50,270 bases of DNA from Amphritea sp. (GTDB lineage Bacteria > Pseudomonadota > Gammaproteobacteria > Pseudomonadales > Balneatricaceae), in NCBI GenBank assembly GCA_025800245.1, contig JAOXSA010000375.1, positions 1 to 50,270 on the forward strand, given 5' to 3'. The stretch's first letter is position 1. Every line of letters starts with the position of its first letter. The notes under the pieces were generated by a model. That model was given only the letters and a program-made list of their open reading frames with translations. It ran no database searches and had not been told where the DNA came from. Shown here piece after piece: positions 47,118-50,270 of this stretch. Made by a program: the position numbers and the translations under genes.

Positions 47118-48833
47118 TCAGGAATCAAGTTCAGATTCCAGGATATCGAGCATTTCCTGCCGGATGTACTCGGCACGATCTCTTGAGGTTAATGCGCCGC
47201 CCAGCTCAAGAGTCTGACCACTCTCCAGTTGCAAACGCAAACTGAAATGATATTCCCTTTTCTGGGGCCACTGGCTTCGGCTATTGGAAGAACGGTATAC
47301 CTCAATATCGCTGATTTCACTGGCCTTAAAGCAGCATTCTCTGACAAGCCGGCTGAACCAATGTACATGAACGGTACACTGCTGAGCGGTTACCCTGACA
47401 TAACAATGTCTGCCGCTTAACCATCCCCCGGCAGCGATAAATGCACCCGAGAACAGCACAACAAATGTATTCGGTACAGTACCACTGGCAAATGCGGCAT
47501 AGCCAATAACAGACATCATCAACCCACCGACCGCCGCCAGAAGCCAGCCGGTTTTTACCTGCGCACCCTTCAGTTTCAGGCTTAGCCCACTGCCTTCATT
47601 ACCAATCGACAGCGCATCATAAAGCTCAACCGTTTCATCCAGGGTAAGCGGCTCTGTCTGATCCTCAGCGAACTGCTCGTTCAACTGACTAGCATCGGTA
47701 ATGAAAACGGGGATCTCATAGTCTCTGTCAAAATTAACACCAGCCACTTCCACACGAACATTAACAACCCATTTATGATAGCTGTCACCCGGTGGAGTTG
47801 ACGGCCGACAGGCTCCGGGAACCTTAAAGTCAAACCGAATCAGGGAGCCTTCTGCGTCATCGGTGAGTGCGGAACGCTGTTGTGAAGCCCATATTACCTC
47901 TTGCTCAGTACGAGTATTCTTTCCACTATAAACAGTCCGGTATCGAATGCATTCAAGGGTAATATGACAAGGAGGTGCAGATTTGCATTGCCGGGAAAGC
48001 CTGAGAGATCCACCAACAGACCCACCAATAACCCCGGGATAGGGCGTCAGTGTAACAGGCGCTTTACCCACTATTTGCCATGCCCTGTACTCCTTCCAGG
48101 CTTTATATCCGGCCAGGGCTGTCACAACAGCCGCCGATATAAAAAACGCCAGCCTGATGACAAGCTGGTCATAAAACGCGATTGCGCCAAGGGATAAAAA
48201 CATAGCAGCAATAAGCGCCATCAGAATCAGCGAGCCGAAGCGGCTTTTAGCATTGGAGTAGACTGTCGGAGAATTCCATTCAGCCTGAGTCGTCCATGGC
48301 CTCGTGGGATCTGCACGGCTGACTCTTAGCTGTTTAAAAGCCTGATACAGGCTGTACAACAGATGTCCGCCACCTAACAGAATAAAAATCGAGCTGAACA
48401 GCCCCATCATCAGGGGGACAGTCCAGTCAGGACGGGGAAAGATTATCGCTTGCGCAGGCTGTTCTGGATTAACCCGGACTCTGAAGCCCTCCGGGCTTTG
48501 CTGTAACTGATGGATCTCGGACAGGAGTTCATGGTAACCACTGCTGTTACTGCCCAGAGAGTCTGCCACAATAACCCGGTTGCCGGTGTAATACTGCCCG
48601 TTTATCTTATAGGCATATCGGGCTGTCAGCTTATACATAGCCTCAGCAGCCGTTTCATTTTCATCCTGATAGCGGACAACTTGCGCTTCAAGCAGCTCTG
48701 CAGGAATGATATGCCAATGCTGCATCTGGCGACTTTCCTGAAGCGGCATCAATACAAAACTGTGAAACAGCGAAACACCGATCAGTAAGGCGGTCAGACC
48801 ACCCACACTGCTGAAACGGCCTAAACGATTCAT
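47118..48833 (-). CDS. Multi-spanning membrane protein, DUF3592-like
   Basis: A 571-residue inner-membrane protein with hydrophobic segments near residues 10-30, 138-160, 205-245 and 430-475. The first extracytoplasmic part (ARYAYKINGQYYTGNRV followed by VRVNPEQPAQAIIFP) is the DUF3592 pattern. The later soluble region contains two nearby cysteines (QCKSAPPCHITLECIRY) and is found in similar uncharacterised proteins. GGGAGCCT precedes the ATG. The function is unknown, and the neighbours give no hint. Confidence 0.75.
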   Translation of the reverse strand: MNRLGRFSSVGGLTALLIGVSLFHSFVLMPLQESRQMQHWHIIPAELLEAQVVRYQDENETAAEAMYKLTARYAYKINGQYYTGNRVIVADSLGSNSSGYHELLSEIHQLQQSPEGFRVRVNPEQPAQAIIFPRPDWTVPLMMGLFSSIFILLGGGHLLYSLYQAFKQLRVSRADPTRPWTTQAEWNSPTVYSNAKSRFGSLILMALIAAMFLSLGAIAFYDQLVIRLAFFISAAVVTALAGYKAWKEYRAWQIVGKAPVTLTPYPGVIGGSVGGSLRLSRQCKSAPPCHITLECIRYRTVYSGKNTRTEQEVIWASQQRSALTDDAEGSLIRFDFKVPGACRPSTPPGDSYHKWVVNVRVEVAGVNFDRDYEIPVFITDASQLNEQFAEDQTEPLTLDETVELYDALSIGNEGSGLSLKLKGAQVKTGWLLAAVGGLMMSVIGYAAFASGTVPNTFVVLFSGAFIAAGGWLSGRHCYVRVTAQQCTVHVHWFSRLVRECCFKASEISDIEVYRSSNSRSQWPQKREYHFSLRLQLESGQTLELGGALTSRDRAEYIRQEMLDILESELDS

Positions 48834-48859
48834 AGGCTCCCTGCCTGTCGAACATTAGT

Positions 48860-50269
48860 TTAAGCGTCTACCATAGCGGATAAAACCGATGCATGCAGCC
48901 CTTTTTCATGACAGAACGGCGGGATCTGACCCGGCAGCACTGGTTTACTGAACAGATAACCCTGACCGTAATCGCAACCAAACTCTGACAGCAGCTCGGC
49001 ACTCGCAGAGTCTTCGATACCCTCCGCCACAACCCGCATCCCCAGATCGTGACCGATAGCAATGATATTTTTGACCAGCGCTGCACTGGTCTCACAGCCG
49101 GTAATATCCTTCACAAAGCTCCTGTCGATTTTCAGAGCCTGAAGATTCAGTTGTTGCAGATGACTCAGCGATGACAGGCCGGTACCGAAGTCATCCAGCG
49201 CAATACTCACACCATGTTCTTTCAGTTCGGACAGTACAATCTCAGCTTCCTTGATCACCTTCATGGTGGTGTCTTCGGTTACCTCGATCCAGACATTACC
49301 ATCGCTCAGACCGTACTTACGGATCAGTTGAGTAATGGTATCGACCAGATCCAGTCGGTACATAGAAGGCGAGATATTGATCGACACCGGAGGCATATTG
49401 GTATCGTTTTCCAGCCACTGCTGGTACTGCTGACAGACCCGTTCGATAATCCAGCATCCCAGCTCATTGGCTACACCGTACTGCTCGGCTACATCAATGA
49501 TATCCAGTGGCGATATCGGTCCCAGCTCAGGATGATTCCAGCGCAATAAAGCTTCCAGACTGCGAACACTGCCGTCGGACAACGACACAATCGGCTGATA
49601 CTGAATATGCAGACCACCGCTGGCAATCGCTTCCCGCAGGTCCCTATTCAACTGATGACGCCGCTGCTGCCACTTATCCATTTCCAACTGGAACAGACGG
49701 GCACTTGAGGTCGGCCCCTGCTCTTTGGCTTTATACATCGCCATGTCAGCACGGCTTAACAGAGTGCTGGCATCATGACCGTGTTCCGGGTACAGCACAC
49801 TGCCGATACTGGCACCGATATAACAGGCATGCCCTTCAACCAGGAACTCATCTTCCAGTGCATCGATAATCTGTCGGATAACCGGTTGCATCTCATCTTC
49901 TGTAGCAACGCCGTATTGCAGTACTGCAAACTCATCGCCACCGAGACGGCAGGTAAGGCTTTTATGGTGGTGGTCAACCAGTTCAATGAGGCGCGCCGCG
50001 ACTGCTTTAAGCAGCATATCTCCGGTGTGATGCCCCAGAGAGTCGTTAACATCCTTGAAGCCGTTAAGGTCGATCATATGCATCGCAAAGGGCCTTCTGC
50101 GATTACACAGGTCAGTCAGTTCACGCCGCAGATAAGCCCGATTAGGCATCATGGTCAGACTGTCATGCAGCGCCTGATAGCGATTCCGGCGGTTCTCTTT
50201 CACCACCATATGCAGTAACAGACTACCGCTGATAATCAGACCAAGAATCAGAAAGATCAGCTTCTGCTG
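48860..50269 (-). CDS. GGDEF-EAL cyclic-di-GMP enzyme (5' end beyond window)
   Basis: The frame is open to the right edge, where a transmembrane helix (KLIFLILGLIISGSLLLHMV) leads into the catalytic part, so the sensor domain lies outside. The diguanylate cyclase domain has an intact RLGGDEFAVL and HMIDLNGFKDVNDSLGH; no RxxD inhibitory site is visible upstream of it. The phosphodiesterase domain has EALLRW, the DDFGTGLSSLSHL loop and LKIDRSFV, with residues needed for catalysis present. It could therefore make or break c-di-GMP. A start at 50209 would omit the membrane helix and is unlikely. Confidence 0.9.
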   Translation of the reverse strand, partial: QQKLIFLILGLIISGSLLLHMVVKENRRNRYQALHDSLTMMPNRAYLRRELTDLCNRRRPFAMHMIDLNGFKDVNDSLGHHTGDMLLKAVAARLIELVDHHHKSLTCRLGGDEFAVLQYGVATEDEMQPVIRQIIDALEDEFLVEGHACYIGASIGSVLYPEHGHDASTLLSRADMAMYKAKEQGPTSSARLFQLEMDKWQQRRHQLNRDLREAIASGGLHIQYQPIVSLSDGSVRSLEALLRWNHPELGPISPLDIIDVAEQYGVANELGCWIIERVCQQYQQWLENDTNMPPVSINISPSMYRLDLVDTITQLIRKYGLSDGNVWIEVTEDTTMKVIKEAEIVLSELKEHGVSIALDDFGTGLSSLSHLQQLNLQALKIDRSFVKDITGCETSAALVKNIIAIGHDLGMRVVAEGIEDSASAELLSEFGCDYGQGYLFSKPVLPGQIPPFCHEKGLHASVLSAMVDA

Positions 50270-50270
50270 T

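Overview
The window looks like a chromosomal segment of a marine gammaproteobacterium of the Oceanospirillaceae type (Marinobacterium, Amphritea or Neptunomonas-like). This is inferred from protein resemblance recalled from memory, the moderate G+C, and the pairing of aerobic phenylacetate catabolism with complete glycine betaine demethylation. No tRNA, rRNA, CRISPR array or intact insertion sequence was seen. About 42 intact genes, two pseudogenes and two genes cut by the window edges were found.

Layout. (1) 1-3240: tail of an unknown gene, a frameshifted GNAT acetyltransferase, then a TetR regulator divergent from a two-gene operon of a DhlA-type haloalkane dehalogenase and a flavodoxin-fold quinone reductase. 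The shared promoter carries two near-identical operators. (2) 3256-9817, minus strand: phenylacetate genes paaJ, paaK and paaABCDE. (3) 9818-10542: non-coding, with a 281-bp element whose inverted repeats fold into a three-way junction. (4) 10543-14368: response regulator, periplasmic binding protein and hybrid kinase with ATGA overlaps. (5) 14371-17661: a VanX-type dipeptidase, a GlxA/AraC regulator, a LysE exporter and an Lrp regulator. (6) 17710-26825: GbdR-like regulator, fdhA, cold-shock protein, exonuclease and CNB-CBS-DUF294 pair, and divergent gbcB/gbcA. (7) 27012-30560: ACR3 arsenite permease, exported hypothetical, ProC-like reductase, VOC protein and a small hypothetical. (8) 30683-43053, minus strand: a BCCT transporter, fghA, frmA, etfB, etfA, dgcB, dgcA, a DUF5943-type gene and a dipeptidase-like gene. 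(9) 43362-45026: argO/argP. (10) 45205-50270: an NrtS-MCP fusion, a YceI lipoprotein gene with an in-frame stop, a DUF3592-like membrane protein and a GGDEF-EAL protein running off the edge.

How the genes work together. Regions 6 and 8 form a coherent betaine pathway. A BCCT transporter brings betaine in, GbcAB removes the first methyl group, and DgcAB with EtfAB removes the next. The released formaldehyde can be handled by the glutathione-dependent route (FrmA, FghA) or by glutathione-independent FdhA. A GbdR-like regulator is the likely activator.

Most interesting points: the dehalogenase lacks exactly the 11 cap-domain residues that form the duplicated segment of Xanthobacter DhlA; the three-way-junction element; a dipeptidase homologue that has lost three of five metal ligands inside the dimethylglycine operon; a DgcA with Ala at one Fe-S cysteine; the NrtS-chemoreceptor fusion; and a strong terminator with tandem CGACT sites far upstream of the BCCT gene.
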